NCBI GenBank assembly: GCA_000695325.1
Contig: AVPN01000063.1
Span: forward strand, 36,633 to 61,438
DNA: 24,806 nt
From: Pleurobrachia bachei
Lineage: Eukaryota; Ctenophora; Tentaculata; Cydippida; Pleurobrachiidae
Direction of reading: 5' to 3'
This document shows, one piece after another, positions 9,501 to 17,883 of this stretch. A program made the translations under genes and the position numbers. The notes beneath the pieces are model-generated. The model was not told the origin of the DNA, ran no database searches, and saw only the letters and a program-made list of their open reading frames with translations. Numbering within the stretch: the stretch's first letter is position 1; every line of letters starts with the position of its first letter.

Positions 9501-9774
9501 TAGAATGAAATAAAGGGTAGAAATCAATGAGGGATCTATTTTGATAACGAAAAAGGGTAGAATAGCGTGGAATAAAGGGTAGAATAGAATGATATTTCGA
9601 TAATGATGTAGATACCAGCTAATCAACACGGAAGCGTCAAATATTACGAAATTTTTGGGTGACAAGCCCCATGTTCACAGGAAACAGTTGTAGTAAATGC
9701 TAATATAATACTCCTGGACCAATATTCATACCTGATCCCTTAGCAACACCACCACATCCTTTATCAGTATTCAT
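2859..9774 (-). CDS. BTBD17: BTB-BACK domain protein, BTBD17-like, with duplicated internal and 3' exons
   Basis: Model, 5' to 3' on the minus strand: 9774-9732 (ATG), 9270-9117, 8985-8877, 8720-8589, 6971-6871, 6648-6540, 6364-6188, 5704-5589 (or its copy 4992-4877), 4636-4504, 4244-3945. All phases match and sum to 1374 nt, 457 aa, close to vertebrate BTBD17. The BTB domain covers about residues 40-145 (SDVTLKVGDK, THKFLLSCVSPVF, FLQFIYSG, LADKYAITSLQ). The BACK domain follows (DLDQNILILIVQRDDLQ, then ELFSAVLRWV and LLRFPLICYELL). The C-terminal part has TFQT and WSWSLW motifs resembling BTBD17. BTB-BACK proteins are often cullin-3 adaptors; BTBD17 itself is poorly understood. The 177-nt exon occurs twice, the 116-nt exon two and a half times, and the last two exons twice. 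The 116-nt exon also has an alternative phase-0 donor further on; I preferred the GTATGC donor because it joins the best acceptor in frame. Confidence 0.75.
5456..5560 (-). repeat. (CT)n tract upstream of duplicated exon copy b
   Basis: An almost pure GA dinucleotide run on the + strand, CT on the coding strand. It starts about 12 bp upstream of the acceptor of the exon at 5443-5267 and runs back to the next exon's donor region, so it fills nearly the whole intron. Confidence 0.9.
5698..6000 (-). repeat. 73-bp minisatellite carrying a copy of a splice acceptor
   Basis: CAGGTACTGGGAAATGGTG recurs at 5771, 5844 and 5917 with an exact 73-bp period, with a degenerate unit before and a partial unit from 5990. 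A single unit occurs at the equivalent place in the sister cassette (about 4987-5060). The reverse complement of each unit contains TTTCCCAG followed by TACCTGCT, the acceptor and first eight bases of the adjacent 116-nt exon. The array therefore presents extra acceptor-like sites inside the intron. Confidence 0.85.
6377..6532 (-). repeat. (CT)n/(CTAT)n tract making up a whole intron
   Basis: GA and GATA repeats on the + strand fill nearly all of the 175-bp intron between the exon ending at 6540 and the exon starting at 6364, leaving only the splice sites and a few flanking bases. Confidence 0.9.
7043..7105 (-). pseudogene. Partial tandem copy of a BTB exon
   Basis: 63 nt (21 codons, ELCSVF to LDVIS) repeat the start of the exon at 6971-6871, 134 bp upstream of it on the gene, including an AG acceptor at 7106-7107. 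Compared with 6971-6909 there are five substitutions, all at third codon positions and synonymous. Homology stops mid-exon, no donor follows, and the fragment is 38 nt shorter than its source, so it looks like a truncated duplicate. Confidence 0.8.
7106..7474. other. Intronic spacer upstream of the nested GPCR
   Basis: This lies inside an intron of the minus-strand BTBD17-like gene and upstream of the plus-strand receptor. I found no exon that would supply the receptor with an N-terminal tail, and no clear core promoter. Confidence 0.5.
7475..7503 (+). promoter_or_regulatory. Strong 3' splice site ahead of the GPCR exon
   Basis: TACTAAC (7475-7481, a perfect branch-point consensus) is followed by a T/C-rich tract and AG at 7502-7503, 18 bases before the receptor's ATG. 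The frame from 7504 to the ATG is open. This marks an upstream exon or a spliced-leader addition site for the receptor mRNA. Confidence 0.65.
7522..8442 (+). CDS. Rhodopsin-type (class A) GPCR, nested in a BTBD17-like intron
   Basis: An intronless 306-aa seven-transmembrane receptor. Class A landmarks: GN at 21-22 in TM1, LAVADL with Asp52 in TM2, Cys79 at the start of TM3 and Cys159 in the second extracellular loop (likely disulfide), Trp129 in TM4, Pro189 in TM5, NPVLY (269-273) in TM7. Departures: the DRY motif is HRV (103-105), and the TM6 CWxP motif is SWSG (231-234) without proline. TM1 starts almost at the first Met, leaving hardly any extracellular tail; a strong 3' splice site at 7475-7503 suggests an upstream exon or leader, so the true start may lie further left. 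It sits on the strand opposite to its host, between the host exons at 8720-8589 and 6971-6871. The ligand is unknown; divergent peptide- or amine-type receptors of this kind are common in non-bilaterian animals. Confidence 0.85.
   Translation: MNLRWFSVIFFATTSLFGLSGNTLVIYSSVRYNAINLDEVSVMFVRNLAVADLTFTLVGILPNFISSMTNSNPFGMAFCKAFYMARHATGAISLWTITSITVHRVLVVQAPLREMITPRKAWVLLIAYWLLMVSLVTSIEFVEVSDGTEYYFDDTAWDCRVRFWHSTAPSLAVKYKFYLILAMFLILIPLITIFTCNSFLLIVATRKRLTPGFNFKALTTVVTLTTVFLVSWSGYLFFTVRSEITKTDESGPYNALLETGLVCVGVVVNPVLYTLTNRRFYLYVKSLITVRWWGGSWRDQSRPLLN
9315..9595. repeat. 84-bp minisatellite in intron 1 of the BTBD17-like gene
   Basis: GAGGGATCTATTTTG recurs at 9361, 9445 and 9529 with an exact 84-bp period, about 3.3 units. 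AAAGGGTAGAA is a sub-repeat within each unit. Because 84 is a multiple of 3, an open minus-strand frame runs through it, but the composition is repetitive and lies in an intron. The tandem copy to the right (10678-10760) holds only about one unit. Confidence 0.85.
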
Positions 9775-10023
9775 TTCGTAGATTTTCCATCACAAATATA
9801 GCTAGCAAGTAGACAAGGTGGTGAATAGATTTGCCAAGATACTTGATATCTATGTTAATTAATAGAGGAGTTACTACAACGGAAGCACTAAAATCCAACA
9901 ATATACAAAGACACGATTTAAAATCACCTGAAATTAAACGACTACAAAATTCCCAGCATACCATTATGTAAAGCCCAGAGAGAATAATAAAAACTCTGAC
10001 AATTCAAATTCTCTAACACGGCA

Positions 10024-10435
10024 TTATAAAACATCATTCTTTTTAGCGGTCCTATTGGCAGCATATGTCAAATACCCTGTCCACATGACGCCAACAATGT
10101 TAGAAATCAGGAGGCGATGTTGTAAAGGGACAAAGACAAAAAGGGAGAAATGTGTAGGTAGCCAAACGGAATACCCGACTATCAAAACTTCGGCTAGGTC
10201 TGATCTGAAAGGACAGGATAAGGGAGATAATTTATAAATATGAATTCATAATCTAAAAAACTTATAATGTAGTTAGTAGTTTGTTGTACCTGATTTTTAA
10301 TGTAATATCGTCGAAATTTTGCCCTTTCAAAAGTCCATTGAAAAGCATATAACCGGTGTTTGTTAGCGGTGAAAAACAGGCAATTATACCAACTTTCTTT
10401 ACTGAAGACACAATACTTTGGGAGGAACCTATAAC
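10024..10435 (-). other. Duplicate last two exons of the Mpv17-family gene
   Basis: 10435-10290 and 10204-10024 repeat the gene's exons 3 and 4 exactly, with splice sites and stop codon. They lie downstream of the complete gene and could serve as alternative 3' exons, because the exon-2 donor at 11772-11773 is in phase with both acceptors. There is no copy of exons 1 and 2, so this is not a second full gene. Confidence 0.8.
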
Positions 10436-10900
10436 CTGAAAAGGAGAAAGAAAGATGAATAGAAACGCTCAGAATGGGTATTATACATATCAGCGGGTGA
10501 AAATTTGTACGATACACTCCGCTGTAAATTGTGTAGCGAATCAACTCCCCAGTGTCAACTTATTTCAAAAGGCATTAGACTCTGAAATTTTCTTAAAAAA
10601 GGCATTATTTTCTTGATTATAAGTGTTTATAAGGATACTAGATAGTACACAGAAGACATTAGTTAACAGTTTATTCGAATAAAGGGTAGAAATCAATGAG
10701 GGATCTATTTTGATAACGAAAAAGGGTAGAATAGCGTGGAATAAAGGGTAGAATAGAATGATATTTCGATAATGATGTAGATACCAGCTAATCAACACGG
10801 AAGCGTCAAATATTACGAAATTTTTGGGTGACAAGCCCCATGTTCACAGGAAACAGTTGTAGTAAATGCTAATATAATACTCCTGGACCAATATTCATAC

Positions 10901-10943
10901 CTGATCCCTTAGCAACACCACCACATCCTTTATCAGTATTCAT
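10901..10943 (-). other. Duplicate first exon of the BTBD17-like gene
   Basis: An exact copy of the 43-nt first coding exon (9774-9732), with ATG and GTATGA donor, and with the same upstream sequence. It could act as an alternative first exon or promoter for the BTBD17-like gene, skipping over the duplicated Mpv17 exons. Confidence 0.7.
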
Positions 10944-11192
10944 TTCGTAGATTTTCCATCACAAATATAGCTAGCAAGTAGACAAGGTGGTGAATAGATT
11001 TGCCAAGATACTTGATATCTATGTTAATTAATAGAGGAGTTACTACAACGGAAGCACTAAAATCCAACAATATACAAAGACACGATTTAAAATCACCTGA
11101 AATTAAACGACTACAAAATTCCCAGCATACCATTATGTAAAGCCCAGAGAGAATAATAAAAACTCTGACAATTCAAATTCTCTAACACGGCA

Positions 11193-12147
11193 TTATAAAA
11201 CATCATTCTTTTTAGCGGTCCTATTGGCAGCATATGTCAAATACCCTGTCCACATGACGCCAACAATGTTAGAAATCAGGAGGCGATGTTGTAAAGGGAC
11301 AAAGACAAAAAGGGAGAAATGTGTAGGTAGCCAAACGGAATACCCGACTATCAAAACTTCGGCTAGGTCTGATCTGAAAGGACAGGATAAGGGAGATAAT
11401 TTATAAATATGAATTCATAATCTAAAAAACTTATAATGTAGTTAGTAGTTTGTTGTACCTGATTTTTAATGTAATATCGTCGAAATTTTGCCCTTTCAAA
11501 AGTCCATTGAAAAGCATATAACCGGTGTTTGTTAGCGGTGAAAAACAGGCAATTATACCAACTTTCTTTACTGAAGACACAATACTTTGGGAGGAACCTA
11601 TAACCTGAAAAGGAGAAAGAAAGATGAATAGAAACGCTCAGAATGGGTATTATACATATCAGCGGGTGAAAATTTGTACGATACACTCCGCTGTAAATTG
11701 TGTAGCGAATCAACTCAGAGAGCGGCCTTACAACATAACTCCTATTCAACTCACGCAAGGATTCAATTCCTACCTTATCAACCACATTGTAAGCGAACGT
11801 GACGAAGGGTGCAATAAATCCTGCCCCAACCGCGACAGACCGTCCTGTCCTCTCTATTTCATGTTGCCTTCCCTTTCTCTCGATTAACTGAACAAAGATG
11901 TAGGGGTTAGAACTTCATCGAATAAGAGCTGATAACAGATAACTTTGGATTTTGACTCAAAAGTTGGACCAATTATACACACACGTTTGTCGTTTGAGCA
12001 AGGTTTACTAGTTTGCAATTTTACCTGCTGTGAAATCAAATCCCCTGCAAGAAACACAGATCCGGTTCCTACAACATTAGTAGCGTATTGGTGTTTGGCT
12101 AGCACCCGTTCGTAAAGTTTCGCTAATCTTCCCCATCTTCCCGCCAT
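11193..12147 (-). CDS. Mpv17/PXMP2-family membrane protein
   Basis: Four exons on the minus strand: 12147-12025 (ATG), 11887-11774, 11604-11459, 11373-11193 (TAA). Phases match and give 564 nt, 187 aa, the usual size for Mpv17, PXMP2 and MPV17L2. Diagnostic segments: GDLISQQ at the end of exon 1, RTGRSVAVGAGFIAPFV, GYMLFNGLLKGQNFDDI, then the family signature GYSVWLPTHF, FVFVPLQHR and VGVMWTGYL. These proteins are small, with about four membrane helices, in the inner mitochondrial or peroxisomal membrane; Mpv17 loss causes mitochondrial DNA depletion and it is thought to form a channel. I cannot decide which paralogue this is. The start uses the ATG at 12147; a strong acceptor at 12213-12214 lies 65 bp upstream. 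The last two exons and the first exon of the next gene are tandemly duplicated. Confidence 0.85.
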
Positions 12148-12926
12148 TGCCCAAACCCTCAAATCTCAGCTCACAGAACAGGGTGTCACCTAATCATCTG
12201 CAGCCCTATTTCCTAGAAACAAAGATTTAAGAGAGAAAGAGAAAGCTGAGAGAACTGAAGCTTTGAGGTCCGAAACCATGGTGCGTCCAGGGGCCTTGGG
12301 AGGCAGCCCGGGTCAGGGGAGAAACCCCCCACAAGCGGGGTCCAGCCCCGGTGGTGGTCTAGGATGCGAAGCTAAGCCACCGGAAAATTTTTGACGTTCC
12401 CTCGATGGTTTTAACAGTCAGAGATCGCTTGAAAGTTGAAATTCGAAACAACTTCTCAAAAAGTTTGAATCTTGAGTCAAGTCAAAATCTCAGTCTCGCA
12501 AGACCTTGATTTGTCACGCGCGGCGCGGCTTCACCTCACATTTTAGTTTTAGAAAGTAAAAAGTATGCGTGTAACGTACAGATCGCAAAATGATGTCACC
12601 ATCTCCCGTAAGACAAATATCTCTTGATTGGAAGACTAATTGAGAGTTGATTAGAATTTGAGTCTGAATATTTAGTAACGTTTAAGAACAACAACAAAAC
12701 GAAGATTAAAATCATCCTGTCAGCATCGAATTTACTGGTTGTCAATTGAAATTTGACAGTGACAAAATATACCCTAGAAATAGCCTAGATGAAGCGAAGG
12801 TCAACCCTTTTCGTCCTACAAATTACAATAAATCTGAAACCCTACAAAACATGACAACAAATACACTAAATTTCGATCTAATCACTACTGCCTAATTATT
12901 CACGAAAAAGCTTTTCCCTTCATATA
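12148..12926. other. Intergenic region between CtIP and the Mpv17-family gene
   Basis: No exon is recognisable. It contains a strong minus-strand 3' splice site (AG at 12213-12214, preceded by a long CT-rich tract) that may be the leader or UTR acceptor of the Mpv17-family mRNA. A GC-rich block at about 12280-12390 with several C and G clusters stands out against the AT-rich remainder. I cannot assign the block to a named repeat family. Confidence 0.5.
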
Positions 12927-12932
12927 TTTATT
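12927..12932 (-). terminator. Polyadenylation signal AATAAA for the CtIP-like gene
   Basis: The reverse complement reads AATAAA and starts 7 bp after the TAG stop of the CtIP-like gene. This implies an extremely short 3' UTR. Confidence 0.55.
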
Positions 12933-12939
12933 AGGTCTT

Positions 12940-15136
12940 CTATCTTCTCTTCCGTTGGGTGTGTGGTACAATTTCAGGTTCCTCCCCAGTGATTTCCATA
13001 GCCCAGAATGAGGGAGGGGTGGAGGGCGGGGGACCGTGCTGGTGACGGTGCCTCGATGCGTCCCCTGAAATAAGTGGGAGCTGTTGAAGAACAAAGTTAA
13101 TGAAAACAATCAAAGATGAAGTCAATATTCCCCTACCCGGGTCAATTCCAACAGCCCAATACTCTACAATCTATACATTACAGTTTACACAGTACACCCA
13201 ACACTAAAAACTTACCAATAGCCTCAGCTATAGCGGCATCATCAAGCCCAGCAGCTTTGTAGTACCCATAACACGCATGGCATGCCGTAGCAGCTAATTT
13301 TGCCCTCTCATCTTTCTTTCTCACGGGTTTAACGTATTTGAAATCCTTTTTAGACGGTTTTGGAGCCCGTTCCACTGTCATAACATTATCAGATTTGGCT
13401 TGTCCAGTATCACTTGGTTCCGATATTCTTGCTTTTCCCTGTGATTTGTGAGGGCGGACGGGGGAGGGAAGACTGAATCCAAGTTTATCTTCGTTTAAAG
13501 AGATCTCACCTCTGCACTCAGTTAGTATATTGAACTGCTTTGGTTCCTGCTTTGGTTCTTCTAATAATGATAAATCTGACAGAGAATCCATTTCCACAGG
13601 TGACAACTGAGCTGAACTACTTTCTGGTTTTATTTCTACTGGAGATGTTTCATGAACATCCAATTTCTCCCCATCTTGATGGAAAACTGTTCGATTTTGC
13701 TTCGTCTGATTTTGTGGGGGTGTATCTTCAGCATAAACTACATTTTTGCTATCTCGATCACCCCGGTGTCTGCTCAATTTGCTCCGTTTTTGAGGGGATG
13801 AGGATGGCGTGGTGGTGTTAAGGGTAGGAGGTATAGTGGGAGAAGGCTGTTTTACCGGGGAAGCAGGTTTTACCGGGGACTGTACTGGAACAATCGATGA
13901 GTTACTGAAACGTAATGTATGTGTTAGTCGACTAAATTAATTTGAGCTACCTCTACACCCGGTCGATCACTCTCGTGACCGTCGCCGCCCCGTATTGTGT
14001 TAGTTGACTAAATATAACATCGAATGATTAGAGAAAGAAAGAGAAAACTTTAGAGCAACATACCTTTTCAAGAGGGATCTAATTTTCCGACAGGTGCACG
14101 ATTTCAACAATTCCTTTTGAGCAAGAACCATGTCACGCCACTCTTTCTCCTTCTTCTTGGTATATAACGCCAACTCCCTTTTCTTCACCTGTTGCTCTGA
14201 CATTAACTGCTGTAACCTGAGGTGGAGCAGTATAAGATTTTGTCTCAACAGAGATGGAGAACCTTGTTTCTACAAAGTTTGGGGCCGTGGGGGGGGAGGG
14301 GGGGTTCAAATCATATCAACCTACTTCTCAAAATTACGCTTTGTCTCTTCATGGGCATCCCTTTCTTTCTTTAGAGCCAAATCCGCATCTGAGGCGAGAA
14401 GTTATAAAATAAATGCATGAGTAATCCTTGGAGAGATTCTAGTCACTGACCACTCTCTCCTATACTCTCTTTGTTACAATGGGGTAGTGTTAACTGTCAG
14501 CATCGTCCAAGATTCAAACACCAACCTGCAGCTATTTTAAGAAGATCTTGAACAATACTAGACACTTTTTCTTGAAACATCTGAAATAGTCAACGGTTAG
14601 CATTAGGAACCAACAAGATCCAATTTTGTCAAAACACTTCACTTTTGAAGGTCAGTCGTGAGCGTGGGAATGATTTTGCTTTGAATAGCAGTGCGCGGGA
14701 TAGGGTTGCGCGAACTTGCTGGGCCTTTGTCAGTAAAAAGAGTATCGCGTGTCACGCAAAGTAGCCAACAGGGTGCGTGAAATTGAGTGTGTTCGAAAAT
14801 ACGGTTGGGGCGGTTGGGGGACTGGCCGGAATTGGAAATTTAAGATAGGAAAAAACAATTGGTCACTTACTTTGACGCGTTCTTTCGATAAACAATCGTC
14901 ATAACATTCTTGCTATAAAATAAGGGCTATTGGTTAGTGGTTTGACAAACAAAATAAAACGTTGATTACACATTTAACTAATAACTATTATTATTATTCG
15001 CTAATTTATACTGAAGAACAACTGAAGAATGTTTGTATACTTCTTCTACACAAAGTGTGTGCAGTGCTGTGTGGAAATAATTTTACTGCTTAAAATACTC
15101 TGCACCTCGCGTCCTTACATCGTCAAATTTGTCCAT
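12940..15136 (-). CDS. RBBP8: CtIP/Sae2 family DNA end-resection factor
   Basis: Seven exons on the minus strand: 15136-15119 (ATG), 14912-14871, 14580-14526, 14388-14325, 14216-14064, 13904-13216, 13064-12940 (TAG). Phases match and give 1146 nt, 381 aa; human CtIP is longer. CtIP works with MRE11-RAD50-NBS1 to start resection at double-strand breaks. The N-terminal third (about residues 5-110) is charged and coiled-coil-like, as in the CtIP tetramerisation region. The middle is Ser/Pro-rich and disordered (SPVK twice). The C-terminal Sae2 domain is clear: KKDFKYVKPVRKKDER, the CxxC motif CHAC, then SRHR and PPPSTPPSFW, which aligns with the CSRHR and PPNTPENFW segments of human CtIP. The TP at about residue 356 matches the CDK site Thr847. 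The cysteine of CSRHR is Ala here. The neighbour upstream is CDCA8, whose stop is 127 bp away. Confidence 0.85.
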
Positions 15137-15263
15137 TTTTGTCTTATTTGACCCTCTCTTACAAATAAATGTAAAGGAGGGTTAGAACAGTTCATCTAAA
15201 TCTCTCGCTAACTCTGAACCAACAATATAAACCAGACATTGCTCTGTCTAGACATTAGTTCCG

Positions 15264-16530
15264 TTATCGTTTTGTAGCCCTCGTTGTCCTACGGGGTCGC
15301 TGTTCGGATTCTGGCTCCACAGCCGTCTCTTGTTGTTTACCGGACACTGCTTTCATTGTTCGAACATTGAGGTGGTAGGGTGAGCCATTTTCAGTGTACA
15401 CCACTATGTGGCCCTTCTTGGCAGGTAATACAACCTGGGAGGAGATCAGGGAGTGAGGGTCAGGAGGGAAGATATATTTAGAGGGAATGAGAGAAAGGGC
15501 TGATAGAGAGAGATATGATATTGAAGAATGAATAGAGACAAATAAGGGAGTAAGTTTTACTCAGAGGGAGAGGGAGGGAGATATGACAGAGAGGGGAAGA
15601 AGTTTCAGAACACAGGAATGTGGGAACAAGATAATGGATTGGCAGTGTTCTTAGAACTATAATTTGCATTTTTAACAGACTAATCGGGGGTGGGGGCCGG
15701 GGTACGGGTGGGAATAAACCTACCCTTGGTGTGATAAGGAGTTTCTGAGCGTTTGTGAGTGTTCCTGGGGCGGGGGTAGAAAACTCGGGTAAATCTACCA
15801 AGTTCCGTCTAACACTCTCCCTTACAGCAGGTTTAGTGGTCGGTTTTAGAACTGATCGAGGGGCTGTACCGGTTGGTCGTCCTTTAGTAGCCGGATGGGC
15901 CTCTATATCTGAAGCTCTGGGGTAAGGGGTGATGTTAGGCAATAATTGATTTAAATTGCCTTTCTCTACCCTCTTTTTCACGAAACGAGGTATCATTAGT
16001 TTGATATTAATCCACAATAATCTCACAAAACTAACTTGAAATCCACGTGTAAGTGTGACAGGGCCAGGAATTTCCCTTGATCGGAGAGATTGTAGTCCAG
16101 TAGGTAGCCAGCCTCTATAAAATCTCTAACAGTCATGTTCCCTATCTCGGCAGGAGTCGTTTGTTTGAATTTCTTCAGTGCCTCGTTGTTCTGGTTTATC
16201 AGCTGTAAAAAAATGATTTGGTTGTTTTTTCTTCCGGAAAACGGGGTGGCCAAGATCACAAAAAACAGTTATTGTAGACACTTCACAAAAGTTAGTTACA
16301 GAGCTGAGGAAGGATACCCAAAACAGCCTATTAGAAGTAATTAAAAGTAAATTATATCAACTCACCGCTTCCCCGATTTCCTGTACCTCCCCGTTCATCC
16401 TCTTAATGTCCCTGTTTACAGTATGTTTCTGGAACTCAAACCTCACCTCACCCCTCTCTTTCTTTCTGTTCACCTCCGGGGTCGACCCTCCTACAACAGC
16501 CGGGGCTGCTCGTTTCTTCCTTCGTGCCAT
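15264..16530 (-). CDS. CDCA8: Borealin (chromosomal passenger complex subunit)
   Basis: Four exons on the minus strand: 16530-16366 (ATG), 16202-16036, 15970-15724, 15434-15264 (TAA), total 750 nt, 249 aa; human borealin is 280 aa. Borealin binds INCENP and survivin in a three-helix bundle and helps target Aurora B to centromeres. The basic N-terminus (MARRKKRAAP) is followed by a charged helical stretch (about residues 25-110, FEFQKHTVNRDIKRM to MTVRDFIEAG) matching the helix bundle. A Ser/Thr/Pro-rich middle contains TPAPGTLTNAQKLLITPR. The C-terminal exon has GHIVVYTENGSPYHL, comparable to RIYNISGNGSPL of vertebrate borealin, and a basic tail. The third intron-exon junction uses a 65-bp intron (15971-16035) with a GTTAGT donor and a purine-rich acceptor chosen by phase. 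The identification rests on domain order and the NGSP motif. Confidence 0.75.
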
Positions 16531-16912
16531 GTCTCACTAGAAATATTTTGTGTTTGTGTAGGAATCGTGTTATGGAATTATGTGAGTTGGGGATAGGAAA
16601 CGGGGCCAAGAGAAACTGATATTGTTGGATTATGTACTGGCGTGCTATAGGAAACATTGAGGGAAACACACTGTTATTTTGCACTGTTTACGTCAAATAA
16701 TAATTGTTACAGAATTTCAGCAAACTATAAACCCGGGTAAAAATTAAATGAAAAGAAGACCATAACTTAAAACAGCTATAACTAAAACTGAAACAAAAAT
16801 AGTGTCACAGCAACTATAAGCGTGGCACACGCCTAAAAAGAACGCCCGACAAAAACATGACAATCACCGGACCCAGCCGGTGGGTTTTGTAAGCAATAAT
16901 CATCACAATATG
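16531..16912. other. Intergenic region between the glucosidase-II-beta-like gene and CDCA8
   Basis: No exon is recognisable. A minus-strand AG acceptor (16537-16538, after a T-rich tract) lies 6 bp before the CDCA8 start. The rest is AT-rich and featureless to me. Confidence 0.5.
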
Positions 16913-17058
16913 TTAGGTACACGGTAGGCAGTGAACTTTACCCTCCCATTCATCCCTCCCATTGCAGCAGTCGCAGAATCCATCGTTAACGTGCGAGCTG
17001 GGAAACTTTACATCCGGGGAACACCAGAATACACCCTGAGGAATAAAAGAAATGGATA

Positions 17059-17117
<59 letters not shown>

Positions 17118-17600
17118 GGAGAGGGAGAGACAGAGACAGATAAAGAGACAGAGAAAGAGAGACAGACAGACATAAAAAGTAAAACTCACATTATAGCAGG
17201 CAGCAGTTGCAGGTTCATCTGTATGGTCTTCACAATCACAATAATCATCATTCACACTAGCAAGATCCAGAACCACCTTGCCCTCGTCACACTTAAACAC
17301 CCCAGATTTATCCAACCATAACCCACTCTGGAGTCCCATACCCTCTTTAAACAACTTCATCTGAACCTGAGACAGACCCCGTAATGGGACCTCAACATCA
17401 GGTGAATCTGGAAGCCTAGTTTTCCAAATCGGTTGGTTGTCAAAAGTTTCTTGTATGAGTTTTGGCGATCGCTTCCTAACTCCCTCATTTGAGTTAGTAC
17501 TGCCGTCTAATTGGAGGGAAGATGAGAGGTAGAGGAGAACTGCGAACTGTACACAACAGAAAACACATGCTCCAATGATGAATTTGAGGAGAGTCCTCAT
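16913..17600 (-). CDS. Short membrane-anchored protein with a glucosidase-II-beta (PRKCSH) N-terminal domain
   Basis: Two exons on the minus strand, 17600-17190 and 17035-16913 (TAA), 534 nt, 177 aa. Residues about 7-32 are a hydrophobic signal-anchor ([18 protein letters not shown]). The second half is the cysteine-rich tandem LDLa-like module of [37 protein letters not shown], then [21 protein letters not shown] and VHCLPC, aligning closely with [20 protein letters not shown] and VNDGVCDCCDGTDEY of the human protein. In PRKCSH this module recruits the catalytic alpha subunit in the ER. Here it ends right after the module: there is no coiled-coil, no mannose-6-phosphate receptor homology domain and no ER-retention tail. 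It is therefore a distinct short relative, probably an ER or Golgi type II membrane protein. The 154-bp intron is nearly all (CT)n. An AG acceptor lies one base before the ATG. Confidence 0.8.
17055..17170 (-). repeat. (CT)n tract filling an intron
   Basis: GA dinucleotide repeats with GACA interruptions on the + strand fill almost the whole 154-bp intron between the two exons of the glucosidase-II-beta-like gene. Confidence 0.9.
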
Positions 17601-17601
17601 G

Positions 17602-17620
17602 CTGAAAGAACCACGGAAAA
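17602..17620 (-). promoter_or_regulatory. 3' splice acceptor at the start codon of the glucosidase-II-beta-like gene
   Basis: The minus strand reads TTCTTTCAG, then C, then ATG. The AG is at 17603-17602 and only one base separates it from the start codon. No upstream coding exon is visible in the 283-bp gap to the next gene's stop, which fits a spliced-leader addition site. Confidence 0.55.
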
Positions 17621-17883
17621 CCTCTCACTGCGGGTAGAATATAACCCTAGGGCGCTATTAGAGATAAAAAGTTCTAGCTGGGTGCCAAGTGGGTCTACCG
17701 GGATTCAGTAACAGGAGTATAATAGATGTAGAAGGTTCGTATTCATGTCATAGCTTTCCCTGAAATGTAAAGTTCTTTGAGAGAGTTATTGGGTCGGGTT
17801 TCAGGTTTGAGGGCAAAGTAAGAAGACAAAACGAGTTGAATAAAAGAAGACAAAATTTACATGCAAAACAATAAAATTAACAA

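Larger units (their letters stand above)
9509..11716 (-). repeat. 1039-bp tandem duplication spanning the Mpv17 3' end and the BTBD17 5' end
   Basis: Copy 1 is 9509-10547 and copy 2 is 10678-11716 (offset 1169), identical as far as I can read. A unique 130-bp spacer (10548-10677) separates them. Each copy carries, on the minus strand, the last two Mpv17-family exons, the 249-bp intergenic gap, the first exon of the BTBD17-like gene and the start of its first intron. Confidence 0.95.

Noticed and set aside
9300-9665. Minus-strand frame with 28-residue repeats
   Set aside because: It arises because the 84-bp intronic minisatellite is a multiple of three; no Met start and no domain.
17052-17321. 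Glu-Arg repeat protein on the + strand
   Set aside because: Translation of a GA microsatellite inside an intron of the minus-strand gene.
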